Source: Brevundimonas sp.
GTDB lineage: Bacteria > Pseudomonadota > Alphaproteobacteria > Caulobacterales > Caulobacteraceae
Direction of reading: 5' to 3'
Assembly: GCF_029946145.1 (NCBI RefSeq)
Contig: NZ_JAQSDY010000026.1
Coordinates: forward strand, 62,001-126,000
Length of the DNA stretch: 64,000 bases
Shown: positions 19,952-28,577 of the stretch, piece after piece
How the letters are laid out: the number at the start of each line of letters is the position of its first letter
Numbering within the stretch: the first letter of the stretch is position 1
Notes under the pieces: model-generated
What the model was told of the DNA's origin: nothing
Database searches by the model: none
Seen by the model: the letters and a program-made list of their open reading frames with translations, nothing else
Position numbers and translations under genes: made by a program

Positions 19952-20188
19952 TCAATCGGCGGACTCCGGTTCGGCGAAAGATCGGTCGCCGCCCGCCCAG
20001 TCGAGCGCCAGCAGGCGGCAGGCCGAGGCGAGGGGGGTGCGTCCCCGCCGTTCGTCGATCCGCTTCATCAGCCCGGCCTGCGACAGGCCAGCCGCCGCCG
20101 CGACCTCGTCCAGCACAGCCCAGAACGCCGGTTCCAGCGCCACCGAGGTCGCGTGGCCGGACAGGGAGACGGAGCGTTTTTTCAGCAT
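19952..20188 (-). CDS. Ribbon-helix-helix domain protein (RHH_4-like)
   Basis: 78 residues beginning MLKKRSVSLSGHATSVALEP, with FWAVLDEVAAAAGLSQAGLMKRIDER and TPLASACRLLAL. This matches the alphaproteobacterial RHH_4 family, proposed DNA-binding proteins. Its ATG shares a base with the stop of the methyltransferase upstream (TGATG), so it sits last in the type III PKS operon. It might regulate that operon or simply be carried along. Confidence 0.78.
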   Translation of the reverse strand: MLKKRSVSLSGHATSVALEPAFWAVLDEVAAAAGLSQAGLMKRIDERRGRTPLASACRLLALDWAGGDRSFAEPESAD

Positions 20189-20685
20189 CAGCTGCGGCGG
20201 TCCTGCAGGGCGCGATCCTCGATGCGGATACGCCACGCGACAAGTAGCGCGTTGGCCACGCTCCAGACCAGCGCGATCCAGACCTGGCCGAAGGCGAGCG
20301 GCAGAACGAGGATTTCCAGCGAGGCGACGACGTAGTTGGGGTGGCGGATGATACGGTAGGGGCCGCGCGCTTCCAGCGGCGCGCCGGGCAGGGTGATGAT
20401 CCGCGTGGTCCAGAACCGCCCCAGCGTGGAAATGACCCACAGTCGGCCAAACTGAAGCGCGAAATAGAACGCCAGCCACCACAGGTTCGGGATCGTCGTC
20501 CACGGCGTTACGATGGCGATCGCGGCCAGCCAGCTGGCGTGCAGGATGACGAAGAGGGGGTAGTGGGCGGCTCCGACCTCGACCGCGCCCTCGGCCAGCA
20601 GACGCTTCGTGTTGCGGTCCGCCAGCCAAAGCTCCCACAGCCGCTGCGCCGCGACGAGGCCGAGCACCAGCCACAGCCACATCAT
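20188..20685 (-). CDS. Isoprenylcysteine carboxyl methyltransferase-family membrane enzyme
   Basis: 165 residues, about four or five membrane segments, with the ICMT signature GPYRIIRHPNYVVASLEIL. Bacterial members next to type III polyketide synthases are known O-methyltransferases of alkylresorcinols or alkylpyrones (the Bacillus subtilis BpsA-BpsB pair). Here the start overlaps the stop of the PKS gene in ATGA, so the same role is likely: SAM-dependent methylation of the PKS product in the inner membrane. Confidence 0.88.
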   Translation of the reverse strand: MMWLWLVLGLVAAQRLWELWLADRNTKRLLAEGAVEVGAAHYPLFVILHASWLAAIAIVTPWTTIPNLWWLAFYFALQFGRLWVISTLGRFWTTRIITLPGAPLEARGPYRIIRHPNYVVASLEILVLPLAFGQVWIALVWSVANALLVAWRIRIEDRALQDRRS

Positions 20686-21749
20686 GTGGACACCAGCATC
20701 AAGCCCGCGGTGAAGCCGGGCCCCAGGGTGGTCAGCAGCAGGGGGCCTTTCACGCCGTCGTCCAGCATGGCCTTGAGCACGAACAGAACCGTGGCGGCGC
20801 TCATGTTGCCGTGCTCGCGCAGGACGGCGCGGGTGTGGGTCAGCGCGCCGTTGGAAAGGTCGAAACAGGCTTCGAGCGCATCGATGACCTTGGCGCCGCC
20901 CGGATGGCAGACGAAGCCGCCGATGTCCGCGGGCGTCAGGCCCTGGCCGGCCAGGAAGTCCATCGCCACGGGCCGGAAATCGTTCTGGACCAGGGTCGGG
21001 ATGTCGCGGCTGAACACGACCTTGAGCCCGTCGTCGGCCACGTCCCAGCCCATGACGTCCAGACTGTCAGGCCAGGTGTGTTCGCGGCTGGCGCCCAGGG
21101 CGGGACCGGCGGCGTCCTCGCGGCAGCTGATCACGGCCGCCGCGCCGCCGTCGCCGAACAGGGCGGTGGCGACCAGATTGCTCTTGGACCGGTCCTGCGC
21201 CCGGAACGTCAGGGCGCACAGTTCGACGACCAGCAGCAGGACCCGCTCATCCGGCCGCGCCCGCGCCAGATCGGCCGCGCGCGCCAGTCCGACGACCCCG
21301 CCCGCGCAGCCCAGGCCGAAGATCGGCAGCCGCCGCACATCCGGACGGAATGGCATGACCTGCATCAGGCGGGCGTCCAGCGCCGGCGTCGCGATGCCCG
21401 TGGTGCAGACCACCACGATGGCGTCGATGTCCCGGGCCTCGAGCCCGGCCTGATCCAGCGCCTTGCCGGCGGCCTCGGCCAGCACCTTGACCGCATTCAC
21501 GAGGAACAGGTCGTTGCGTTCGGAAAAGCTGTGCGGCTTCAGATACCATTCGATCGGGACGCAGGAGTGCCGCGTCTCGATCAGGGCGTTGCGATAGATG
21601 GGGGCCAGCCGTTCGAACCCGCCGTGGGTTGTTGCGAACATTTCGGCTCCGTTGGCGGCGACGTCTTCCTGGCGCAGTTCATGGGGCGGCCAGGCCACGG
21701 CGAGGGACTGGAGCCGGGCGACGGGCGCCGTTGAAGCAGGAGCATTCAT
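20682..21749 (-). CDS. Type III polyketide synthase (chalcone/alkylresorcinol synthase family)
   Basis: 355 residues. The Cys-His-Asn triad of the family is visible: Cys148 in FGLGCAGGVVGLARA, His282 in VCHPGGAKVID and Asn315 in HGNMSAATVLFVL. LATALFGDGGAA is the conserved thiolase-fold segment. It would condense malonyl-CoA units onto a fatty acyl starter to give alkylpyrones or alkylresorcinols. The operon continues with a methyltransferase and an RHH protein. The ATG at 21749 was chosen; an in-frame ATG at 21779 is an alternative. Divergent from a Coq4-family gene. Confidence 0.93.
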   Translation of the reverse strand: MNAPASTAPVARLQSLAVAWPPHELRQEDVAANGAEMFATTHGGFERLAPIYRNALIETRHSCVPIEWYLKPHSFSERNDLFLVNAVKVLAEAAGKALDQAGLEARDIDAIVVVCTTGIATPALDARLMQVMPFRPDVRRLPIFGLGCAGGVVGLARAADLARARPDERVLLLVVELCALTFRAQDRSKSNLVATALFGDGGAAAVISCREDAAGPALGASREHTWPDSLDVMGWDVADDGLKVVFSRDIPTLVQNDFRPVAMDFLAGQGLTPADIGGFVCHPGGAKVIDALEACFDLSNGALTHTRAVLREHGNMSAATVLFVLKAMLDDGVKGPLLLTTLGPGFTAGLMLVST

Positions 21750-21856
21750 GAAGGCGCGGCTTTCAAACAATGTTATCATCGTTAACCTAAGGTGCGCGCC
21801 GACGTTCCAACCAGACGCGCACTTCGCTACACTGCCCGCCGCACCCGGATCCCGCC

Positions 21857-22612
21857 ATGACCCTGACCGCCGACGCCGACGACTTCCGCAAGATCCGTCC
21901 GCAGGGGCTGCGTCCGCTGACGGCCCTTCGCGCCTTCCGGCGCCTGATCCGCGACAAGGAGGACACCGTCCAGGTGTTCCGCATCATGCAGGCGCTCAGC
22001 GGCCGGTCGGTCTCGCGCGGCTATCAGAGGATGCTGTCGACCATGGAGGGCGGCCGCCAGGCCTTCCTGCGCGAGGAACTGGCGCACAAGCTCGATGATC
22101 CCGTCTGGCTGGCGCGGTTCGAGTCCGGCTCCGTCGGGGCGCACTACCGCGCCTTCCGCGAGGCGCGCGGCTTTACGGCCGACGGCCTGGCCGAGGTCGA
22201 GCGCGAGGTCGTGCCCTTCATCGACGCTCCTCATCCGATCGTCTGGTATTCCCGCCGCCTGCGCGACATCCACGACATCTGGCACGTCCTGACCGGCTAC
22301 GGGACCGACGCCCTGGGCGAGGCCTGCGTGGTTTCCTTCTCCTATGGCCAGACCAGGAACCTCGGCTTCGCCTTCATCGGCTGGGGCGCGGCGCGGGAAA
22401 TCCAGCGCGAAGCCCGGTCCGTGCCCGCGCGCCGGGCCGTCTGGCAGGCCTGGCGCAACGGCAGGGCCGCGCGCTGGCTGCCCGGGCTCGACTACGAGGC
22501 CCTGTTCGAACAGCCGCTGGATCAGGTCAGGACCCGCCTGGGCATCCGACCGGCCACGGTCTATCAGGCCGTCCCCGCGGACGTCCGCGCGGGGCTGAAA
22601 CTGCGCGGCTGA
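21857..22612 (+). CDS. Coq4 family protein
   Basis: 251 residues. The family zinc motif HDxxH-x11-E is intact: His139, Asp140 and His143 in DIHDIWHVLTGYG, with Glu155. Coq4 proteins act in ubiquinone synthesis; recent work on the eukaryotic protein assigns oxidative decarboxylation at C1 of the ring. This bacterial copy is divergent from the type III PKS operon, sharing a 107-base upstream region. It may serve ubiquinone, or tailor the resorcinol-type product of the neighbour; the second idea is inference. Confidence 0.88.
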   Translation: MTLTADADDFRKIRPQGLRPLTALRAFRRLIRDKEDTVQVFRIMQALSGRSVSRGYQRMLSTMEGGRQAFLREELAHKLDDPVWLARFESGSVGAHYRAFREARGFTADGLAEVEREVVPFIDAPHPIVWYSRRLRDIHDIWHVLTGYGTDALGEACVVSFSYGQTRNLGFAFIGWGAAREIQREARSVPARRAVWQAWRNGRAARWLPGLDYEALFEQPLDQVRTRLGIRPATVYQAVPADVRAGLKLRG

Positions 22613-22702
22613 CCGGCGACATCCGGACGCCATAAGCTTCCCTTATGCCGACCGACGACAACCCCGCTTGTATGGTTTCAAGGCGCGGTTCATGTGCGGA
22701 GA

Positions 22703-23641
22703 ATGTCCTCCCCGGCTGAAGCCACGCCCGTCGCTCGCGTCCCCATGTCCCGCGCCACGCTTCTCGGCGTCGCCGGCGTGATCATCTGCGCCATGATCTG
22801 GGGCACCACCTGGTACGCCATCACCCTGCAGTTGGGGACGGTGCCGCCGCTGGCGTCCATCGTCTGGCGCTTCGGCCTGGCCTCGGCGATCCTGTTTCTC
22901 GGTTGCCTGATCGCGCGCCAGAATCTGCGTCTCACCCGCGCCCAGCATCTGGCCGCCCTGGGGCAGGGCGTCTTCGCCTTCTCGATTAGCTATAGCTTCA
23001 CCTACGCCAGCGAGGGTCATGTGGCCTCGGCCATCGTGGCGGTCACCTTCGCCTCTCTGACCTTCCTCAACCTGGTGCTGTTCCGCCTCGCCGCCGGGCA
23101 GAAGGCGGCCGCCGCCTCATGGGGCGGAGCCATCCTCGGTCTGTTCGGCGTGGCGGTGTTGTCGGGCGGAGAGGTGCTCAGCGCGGGCTTCGACCGCCGG
23201 GCGGCGCTGGGCGTCGGCCTCGCCCTGATCGCCACCACGGCCTCGGCGTTCGGCAATTTCTTCGCCTGGCGGGGCCAGACCCGCGGCTCGGCGGCCATTC
23301 CCTCGACCGCATGGGCCATGGCCTACGGGACGGGCCTGCTGGCCCTCTATGGCCTGATGACAGGGGTCGAGTTCAGCATCGACCCGACCTTCACCTACGT
23401 AGGTTCGCTGTTCTATCTGTCCATCTTCGGCTCGGTGATCGCCTTCAGTCTTTATTTCACCATCGCCCGCACCATCGGCTACGCCATGGCCAGCTATATC
23501 TCGGCACTGACGCCGCCGATCGCCATGCTGGTGTCCGTGCTGTTCGAGGGCGCCCACTTCGGCTGGACGGCGCTGGCGGGGCTGTTGCTGGTCCTGTCGG
23601 GCCAGGCGCTGCTGATCCGCGCGCCAAAGGTCTCGAGCTAG
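22703..23641 (+). CDS. EamA/DMT superfamily transporter
   Basis: 312 residues with ten hydrophobic segments in two EamA repeats. The first starts GVIICAMIWGTTWYAITLQLG and the second AALGVGLALIATTASAFGNFFAW. Members export or import small metabolites such as amino acids; substrate unknown. The ATG at 22703 is taken; GTG 22694 and ATG 22745 are alternatives, none with a clear ribosome site. Its TAG overlaps the stop of a small convergent gene. Confidence 0.88.
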   Translation: MSSPAEATPVARVPMSRATLLGVAGVIICAMIWGTTWYAITLQLGTVPPLASIVWRFGLASAILFLGCLIARQNLRLTRAQHLAALGQGVFAFSISYSFTYASEGHVASAIVAVTFASLTFLNLVLFRLAAGQKAAAASWGGAILGLFGVAVLSGGEVLSAGFDRRAALGVGLALIATTASAFGNFFAWRGQTRGSAAIPSTAWAMAYGTGLLALYGLMTGVEFSIDPTFTYVGSLFYLSIFGSVIAFSLYFTIARTIGYAMASYISALTPPIAMLVSVLFEGAHFGWTALAGLLLVLSGQALLIRAPKVSS

Positions 23642-23790
23642 CGGAACCAGCCGCGCTTCGGCTTCTTCGGGGCCGCGGCCTTCTTCGCTGTTTCCGCCGC
23701 CCGCCGTTCGCGCTCGGCCTTGACCCGCATGGCGACCAGAACAGGTATCAGGCCATGCCGTATGCGGGGGTCCTGACGAGGGTCTGCCAT
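23638..23790 (-). CDS. Small basic protein, 50 residues
   Basis: The peptide runs MADPRQDPRIRHGLIPVLVA and then a Lys/Arg/Ala-rich helix (RVKAERERRAAETAKKAAAP), ending KPKRGWFR. A good GGAGG lies nine bases before the ATG and the gene starts three bases after the DUF4169 stop, which supports a real coding gene. Function unknown; the basic character suggests nucleic acid or ribosome binding. Confidence 0.6.
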   Translation of the reverse strand: MADPRQDPRIRHGLIPVLVAMRVKAERERRAAETAKKAAAPKKPKRGWFR

Positions 23791-23793
23791 GGC

Positions 23794-23970
23794 TCAGTCC
23801 TCCAGTTTCGATCCGTCCAGCAGCCGCTGAATTCGGTCGCGTTCCTTGTCGGCCGCCGTGCGGTCCGCCTTCGAACGCCCATGGCTGGCGCGGTTCGCGG
23901 TGGAGGCGGCCCTGGCCTCGGCCTTCGCGCGGTCCTTGCGCGCCTTGTTCAGATTGACGACCTCGCCCAT
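23794..23970 (-). CDS. DUF4169 family protein
   Basis: 58 residues. MGEVVNLNKARKDRAKAEA, then NRASHGRSKADRTAADKERD, matches the DUF4169 family found widely in Alphaproteobacteria. GGAGA stands before the ATG at 23970; a GTG four codons earlier is less likely. Role unknown. First gene of a two-gene unit with the 50-residue basic protein. Confidence 0.82.
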   Translation of the reverse strand: MGEVVNLNKARKDRAKAEARAASTANRASHGRSKADRTAADKERDRIQRLLDGSKLED

Positions 23971-24044
23971 GCCGGTCTCCACGGATGCAACCCGACCGTC
24001 GATCGGGCGATTATTCCCGACACCGAAACCCGTCAGGAACTCAC

Positions 24045-24278
24045 ATGGTAGACCCGTCTCAAATCCGCGAACACCTCGAAGTCGTCGGCTCGGACGGAGA
24101 GCATGTCGGCCGGGTCGACCATGTCCTCGGCGACCAGATCGAACTGGCCAGGCTGGATCTCGCCGACGGTTTCAAACATCACATGATTCCGGTCAGCTGG
24201 GTCGATCACGTCGGCGAGCACGTGCATCTGAACGTTACCCGGGACGAGGCGAGGGCCCGCTGGACCGGGAAGCACTGA
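24045..24278 (+). CDS. DUF2171 domain protein
   Basis: 77 residues: VDPSQIREHLEVVGSDGEHV, then GRVDHVLGDQIELAR, HHMIPVSWVDHVGEHVHLN. The PRC-barrel-like DUF2171 pattern is clear. AGGAA stands seven bases before the ATG. Relatives are stress-induced in some bacteria, but a function is not established. Confidence 0.82.
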   Translation: MVDPSQIREHLEVVGSDGEHVGRVDHVLGDQIELARLDLADGFKHHMIPVSWVDHVGEHVHLNVTRDEARARWTGKH

Positions 24279-24381
24279 CCTCCCGAGCTTACCGCGAATT
24301 CACAAACGCCCCGCTGATATGGGCGGCGTCTTCGCTTATCTGGGAGATGGCGTCCGTCGGGGCGCGTGGGAGACGACCGCC

Positions 24382-24783
24382 TTGATTCGCCTGATCCTGA
24401 ACATCCTGTGGTTCGTCTTCGGCGGCTGGCTTTCCGGCCTGCTGTGGCTGCTGGGCGGCGCGATCCTGGCGCTGACGGTCGTCGGCCTGCCGTGGACCTT
24501 CGCCGCCTGGCGCATCGCCAGCTATTCCTTCTGGCCCTTCGGTCGCGAGGTGGTGTGGCGTGACGAGTTTTCCGGCCGCGAAGACCTCGGCACGGGCTGC
24601 CTCGGCGTCGGGCTGAACGTGATCTGGTTCGTCTTCGCCGGCTGGTACATCGCCCTGTCGCACCTGATCATCGCCGTGGCCGAGTTCATTTCCATCATAG
24701 GCATCCCGTTCGCGCTGAAGGATCTGGAGCTGGCCAAGCTGGCCCTCGCGCCGATTGGCCGCACGATCCGCGACAAGCCCTGA
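24382..24783 (+). CDS. YccF domain-containing inner membrane protein
   Basis: 133 residues if started at the TTG of 24382, giving MIRLILNILWFVFGGWLSGL, which aligns with the usual YccF N-terminus and is preceded by GGGAGA. An in-frame ATG at 24319 adds 21 residues and has no ribosome site. Two YccF repeats are visible (LPWTFAAWRIASYSFWPFG and IPFALKDLELAKLALAPIG). Function of YccF is unknown. Confidence 0.82.
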   Translation: MIRLILNILWFVFGGWLSGLLWLLGGAILALTVVGLPWTFAAWRIASYSFWPFGREVVWRDEFSGREDLGTGCLGVGLNVIWFVFAGWYIALSHLIIAVAEFISIIGIPFALKDLELAKLALAPIGRTIRDKP

Positions 24784-24861
24784 TCTCGCCGCCAGCCTCG
24801 ACGGCAGAGTCGTGGCCGGTTATGGCTGGCGGACAGCAGCTTTGCTGTGGGGGATTTCAAG

Positions 24862-25284
24862 ATGATCAAACACCTGGTTCTGGCCGCCGCCGCGGCTACG
24901 CTGCTGGCCGCCTGCGGTTCCGGCGATGACGCCGCCGCGCCCGCGCCCACTGCGGCTGCACCTGCCGCCGCCGCGCCAGCCGCCGGCGAACCCGCCGCGG
25001 AACCAGCCGCCGGCGTGGCCGAGGTCAAGTTCAGCCTCAAGAACGCCACCAGCTTCACCCTGACCCACCTCTATATGTCGCCGGCCGCCAGCAATGACTG
25101 GGACAACGACATCCTGGGCGACCAGGTCGTGGGCGCTGGCGAGACCGCCGAGGTCTCGATCGATGATGGGGTCGAAAGCTGCATGTACGACCTCCGCGCC
25201 GATTTCGAAGACGGCGACGCCATCGACGTCCGCGGCGTGGATGTCTGCAAGATCGAAGGCACGACGGTCACGATCTCGGAATAA
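24862..25284 (+). CDS. Predicted lipoprotein with Ala/Pro-rich linker
   Basis: 140 residues. The signal sequence ends in a lipobox LLAAC. An Ala/Pro linker (APAPTAAAPAAAAPAAGEPA) leads to a compact domain beginning VKFSLKNATSFTLTHLYMSP, with two cysteines (SCMYDL and VCKIEG) that could form a disulphide. The phrase SNDWDNDILGDQ resembles domains in other small proteobacterial lipoproteins of unknown role. GGGGGA precedes the ATG at 24862. Confidence 0.78.
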   Translation: MIKHLVLAAAAATLLAACGSGDDAAAPAPTAAAPAAAAPAAGEPAAEPAAGVAEVKFSLKNATSFTLTHLYMSPAASNDWDNDILGDQVVGAGETAEVSIDDGVESCMYDLRADFEDGDAIDVRGVDVCKIEGTTVTISE

Positions 25285-25303
25285 TCTCCGGGTCTGAATG
25301 ACG

Positions 25304-25337
25304 AAGGGCCGCGCCGGACACCCGGCGCGGCCCTTTT
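25304..25337 (+). terminator. Rho-independent terminator, probably bidirectional
   Basis: GGGCCGCGCCGG (25306-25317) pairs perfectly with CCGGCGCGGCCC (25322-25333) around an ACAC loop and is followed by TTTTC. On the other strand, the two flanking A/T pairs extend the stem but only a short T run follows. It lies between the end of the lipoprotein gene and the end of the convergent fumC gene. Confidence 0.88.
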
Positions 25338-25368
25338 CAATCGGCGCTTCCACTCGACGGTGGCCGTT

Positions 25369-26757
25369 TCACCCCGGCGAGATCATCTTCTCGGGCCGCA
25401 CCGCCTCGTCGAACTCGGCGTCGGTCAGGTATCCGCCGCCGACAGCCTCCTCGCGCAGGGTGGTGCCGTTCCTGTGCGCGGTCTTGGCGATCTTCGCGCA
25501 GGCGTCGTAACCCAGTTTTCCGTTCAGGGCGGTGACCAGCATCAGCGAATTATCGAGGCCGCGCTTGATGTTGTCCTCGCGTGGCTCGATGCCGACGACG
25601 CAGTTGTCGGTGAAGCTGATCGCCGCATCGGCCATCAGGCGGACGGACTGCAGGAAGTTGTAGGCCATCACCGGGTTGAAGACGTTCAGCTCGAAATGAC
25701 CCTGCGAGCCGGCGAACGTCACGGCCGCGTGGTTGCCGAACACCTGGACGCAAACCTGCGTCAGGGCCTCGCTCTGGGTCGGATTGACCTTGCCCGGCAT
25801 GATCGACGAACCGGGCTCGTTCTCCGGCAGGGCCAGTTCGCCGAGGCCCGAACGCGGGCCCGAGCCGAGGAAGCGGATGTCGTTCGCGATCTTGAACAGC
25901 GACGCGGCGACGGTGTTGATCGCGCCGTGGCTGAAGACCATGGCGTCATGCGCGGCCAGGGCCTCGAACTTGTTGGGCGCCGTGACGAAGGGCAGGCCGG
26001 TGATGGCGGCGATCCGCTCGGCCACCTGTTCGGCGAAGCCGACGGGGGCGTTCAATCCGGTGCCGACGGCGGTGCCGCCCTGGGCCAGCTCCATCAGTTT
26101 CGGCAGGGTCAGTTCGATACGCTCGATCCCGTTGGCGACCTGTTGCGCATAACCGCCGAACTCCTGGCCCAGCGTCAACGGTGTGGCGTCCTGGGTATGC
26201 GTCCGGCCGATCTTGATGATGTGGGCCCAGGCCTTCGCCTTGGCGTCCAGCGCCGCGTGCAGATGCTTCAGCGCCGGCAGCAGGTCGTTGACGACCTGTT
26301 CGGCGCAGGCCACGTGCATGGCCGTGGGGAAGGTGTCGTTAGACGACTGGCTCATATTGACGTGGTCATTGGGGTGGACCGGCTTCTTGGAGCCCATCTC
26401 CCCACCCAGCATCTCGATGGCGCGGTTCGAGATCACCTCGTTGGCGTTCATGTTCGACTGGGTGCCCGAACCGGTCTGCCAGACCACCAGAGGGAAATGG
26501 TCGTTCAGCTTGCCGGCGATGACCTCGTCGGCCGCCTTGACGATGGTGTTCCCGAGGACCGGGTCCAGCTTGCCCAGCGCCATGTTGGTCTCGGCCGCGG
26601 CCCGCTTGACGATGCCGAGTGCCCGCACGATCGGCAGGGGCTGCTTCTCCCAGCCGATTTTGAAATTGCCCAACGACCGCTGCGCCTGGGCGCCCCAGTA
26701 GCGGTCCGAGGCGACCTCGATGGGGCCGAAGGTGTCTGTTTCGGTGCGGTTCTTCAT
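25369..26757 (-). CDS. fumC: Class II fumarate hydratase
   Basis: 462 residues. FumC interconverts fumarate and malate in the TCA cycle and is the oxygen-stable, iron-free type. The family signature [17 protein letters not shown], the [10 protein letters not shown] substrate loop, the [13 protein letters not shown] stretch and the catalytic [17 protein letters not shown] are all intact. The ATG at 26757 ([15 protein letters not shown]) suits the family; a longer frame to 26826 does not. Ends opposite the terminator at 25304-25337. Confidence 0.97.
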   Translation of the reverse strand: MKNRTETDTFGPIEVASDRYWGAQAQRSLGNFKIGWEKQPLPIVRALGIVKRAAAETNMALGKLDPVLGNTIVKAADEVIAGKLNDHFPLVVWQTGSGTQSNMNANEVISNRAIEMLGGEMGSKKPVHPNDHVNMSQSSNDTFPTAMHVACAEQVVNDLLPALKHLHAALDAKAKAWAHIIKIGRTHTQDATPLTLGQEFGGYAQQVANGIERIELTLPKLMELAQGGTAVGTGLNAPVGFAEQVAERIAAITGLPFVTAPNKFEALAAHDAMVFSHGAINTVAASLFKIANDIRFLGSGPRSGLGELALPENEPGSSIMPGKVNPTQSEALTQVCVQVFGNHAAVTFAGSQGHFELNVFNPVMAYNFLQSVRLMADAAISFTDNCVVGIEPREDNIKRGLDNSLMLVTALNGKLGYDACAKIAKTAHRNGTTLREEAVGGGYLTDAEFDEAVRPEKMISPG

Positions 26758-26849
26758 GGTCGGCGCGGCTCTTCGGACGTGGCGGGAGGGTGCGCGGCGG
26801 TGTAGCACGGAGCCGCGCGCGAACAAGGCGCTGGGGCGAGGACCGCTGA

Positions 26850-27212
26850 ATGACCGCAGGCTGGATCGGCATCGGAAAGGTCCGCGCCCGCGAGGTCGGC
26901 GACGCCGTCGAAATCACCATCGACGGCCTGACCACCCAGGCCAAATACTACAAGCCGCTGGTCTATGAGTTCATGCGCAAGGAGTGGTCGTCACGCCCCT
27001 CATATGGCGACTACACGGTCGAGATCCTGATGGAACACGTTGGCGATCCGCCATGGCTGGACCTGGACAATCTGGCCAAGGCCCTGCTGGACGCCATCAA
27101 GGGCTATCTGTTCCACGACGACGCCCAGGTCGCCCGCCTGCTGGTCGAACGCCGCGAGGGCGAGCGCGAGCGGATCACGATCCGGGTCTTCCCGCGGCCG
27201 TCGGTCGGTTGA
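26850..27212 (+). CDS. RusA family Holliday junction-type endonuclease
   Basis: 120 residues. The RusA pattern of acidic residues is present: [21 protein letters not shown], then [11 protein letters not shown]. RusA cuts Holliday junctions and is usually phage-borne; no phage genes are nearby, so this is a stray or domesticated copy. GAGGA lies before the ATG. The last 38 bases overlap the convergent C13 peptidase gene. Confidence 0.85.
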   Translation: MTAGWIGIGKVRAREVGDAVEITIDGLTTQAKYYKPLVYEFMRKEWSSRPSYGDYTVEILMEHVGDPPWLDLDNLAKALLDAIKGYLFHDDAQVARLLVERREGERERITIRVFPRPSVG

Positions 27213-27957
27213 ACCGCAGCGTCGGCAGCCGCAACTGCATGTCGGGGCCGACGAACAGCTGGGGTTCGGAGGGCAGGACCACCGCATGCTCCTGTTCCTT
27301 GCGCGCTACGCAGGATCGTGCGCCAGCCGCGAGGGCGAGGAAGTCCGTCGCCGTCGGCAGGGCTTCGAGAACGCAGCCGTCGAACCACGGCCAGGTCTCG
27401 TCCGCGCCGCACCCGAACGAGGTGCGCTCGCGGCTGGCGGCGGTCAGCACCATCCGGTTCGGCGCCGACAGGGCGTTGACGAAGATGCCCGAATAGCAGG
27501 CCGAAACGATCACCACGGTCGGTCGCGCCCCGCAGGCCCGGCGGACGATGTTGACCATCATGTCGGGCGTCATGGGCGCGGCGTCGCCGAACACCATGGC
27601 TGTCGGGACGCCGTGCGAAGTGAAATACAGCAGGCAGCCGGCGCTCCCCCGCCCCGCCGCCTCGTACAGGCCGGTCAACACAGTCTCGGCCGTCGCGGGA
27701 TCGGGAGCGTCGGGCCTCAGACTGTAGTCCACCATGGTGGCGCGCGGAAAGCCGGCGTCGAGGAAGCCCTTCACCAGATCGCGGCGCGCATTGTCGAAGG
27801 CCTGGATCGGTCGGCCCCGCCCGTCGCGCCAGTCGGCGGCGATGATGGCGGATGTCCAGCCCTCGAAACGGCTCGGCTGGCTACGAGCGGTCTGGCCCAA
27901 GGCAGGCGATGCGAGGGCGATCCACGCCGCCAGTACGATGACAAACGCCCGTCCCAT
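27175..27957 (-). CDS. Exported legumain-like cysteine peptidase (family C13)
   Basis: 260 residues. A signal peptide ends SPALGQ. The catalytic dyad of clan CD is visible as His115 in LLYFTSHGVP and Cys154 in VVIVSACYSGIF. The later TAASRERTSFGCG and LPSEPQLFVG stretches match bacterial C13 proteins. Legumains cut after Asn or Asp. Bacterial members are few in studied function. Substrate unknown. Overlaps the rusA-like gene end to end by 38 bases. Confidence 0.86.
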   Translation of the reverse strand: MGRAFVIVLAAWIALASPALGQTARSQPSRFEGWTSAIIAADWRDGRGRPIQAFDNARRDLVKGFLDAGFPRATMVDYSLRPDAPDPATAETVLTGLYEAAGRGSAGCLLYFTSHGVPTAMVFGDAAPMTPDMMVNIVRRACGARPTVVIVSACYSGIFVNALSAPNRMVLTAASRERTSFGCGADETWPWFDGCVLEALPTATDFLALAAGARSCVARKEQEHAVVLPSEPQLFVGPDMQLRLPTLRFNRPTAAGRPGS

Positions 27958-28017
27958 GACCGCTTCCCCGGTTCCGAACAGATCGAGGTTAGCCGACGCG
28001 GCGGGAAGGGGAAGGGC

Positions 28018-28509
28018 CTACTTCTTCCGGAACTGGTCCAGGGACACGACCTTCGGGCCGTCGTCGCCCGTATCGACGGGATCGGTTCGGGCCGGTTCGG
28101 TCGCGGCGACCTCCGCGGCGATCTCTTCCACCGTCGCGGGCGCCTCGAACTGCAGCAGGAATTGCACCGACGGGTCGTAGAAACGGGTCACGGCCGTATA
28201 GGGCATGGCCAGAACCTTGGGCATGCCGCCGAACTTCAGCATGACCGAGAATTTCGTCGGCTCGACCTTCAGGTCCCAGTACTGATGCTGCAGCACGACC
28301 GTCATCTCGTCCGGATATTTGGCCATGACGTCGGGCGGCACGCTGACGCCGGGCGCCCGCGTCTTGAAGGTGACGTAGAAATGGTGCGCGCCGGGAATGC
28401 CCGCGGGCAGGGCGGCCCGTTCCAGCGCCGAGCGGATGACGCCGCGCAGGGCGTCCTGCGCCAGCTGCTCGTAGTGCATCTCGTCGACTGGAGGAGTTTC
28501 GTCGGCCAT
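28018..28509 (-). CDS. sspB: SspB-alpha, ClpXP adaptor for ssrA-tagged proteins
   Basis: 163 residues. SspB holds the ssrA tag and delivers stalled-ribosome products to ClpXP. The tag-binding fold is seen in HFYVTFKTRAPGVSVPPDV, HQYWDLKVEPTKFSVMLKFGG and FYDPSVQFLLQFE. A flexible linker leads to VVSLDQFRKK, the ClpX-docking tail. The alpha-type sequence is that of Alphaproteobacteria. It lies immediately downstream of the tmRNA gene on the same strand, 68 bases away, so tag and adaptor are neighbours. Confidence 0.95.
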   Translation of the reverse strand: MADETPPVDEMHYEQLAQDALRGVIRSALERAALPAGIPGAHHFYVTFKTRAPGVSVPPDVMAKYPDEMTVVLQHQYWDLKVEPTKFSVMLKFGGMPKVLAMPYTAVTRFYDPSVQFLLQFEAPATVEEIAAEVAATEPARTDPVDTGDDGPKVVSLDQFRKK

Positions 28510-28577
28510 GGGTCGCCTCGATGGTTCGCGCGACTGATAGCTGTGCCTGACGGCGGGCGAAAGATGGCGACGTGGTG

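Noticed and set aside
26850-27212. Prophage remnant suggested by the RusA-like nuclease
   Set aside because: No integrase, terminase, portal or other phage gene is near, and the flanking genes are ordinary chromosomal ones.
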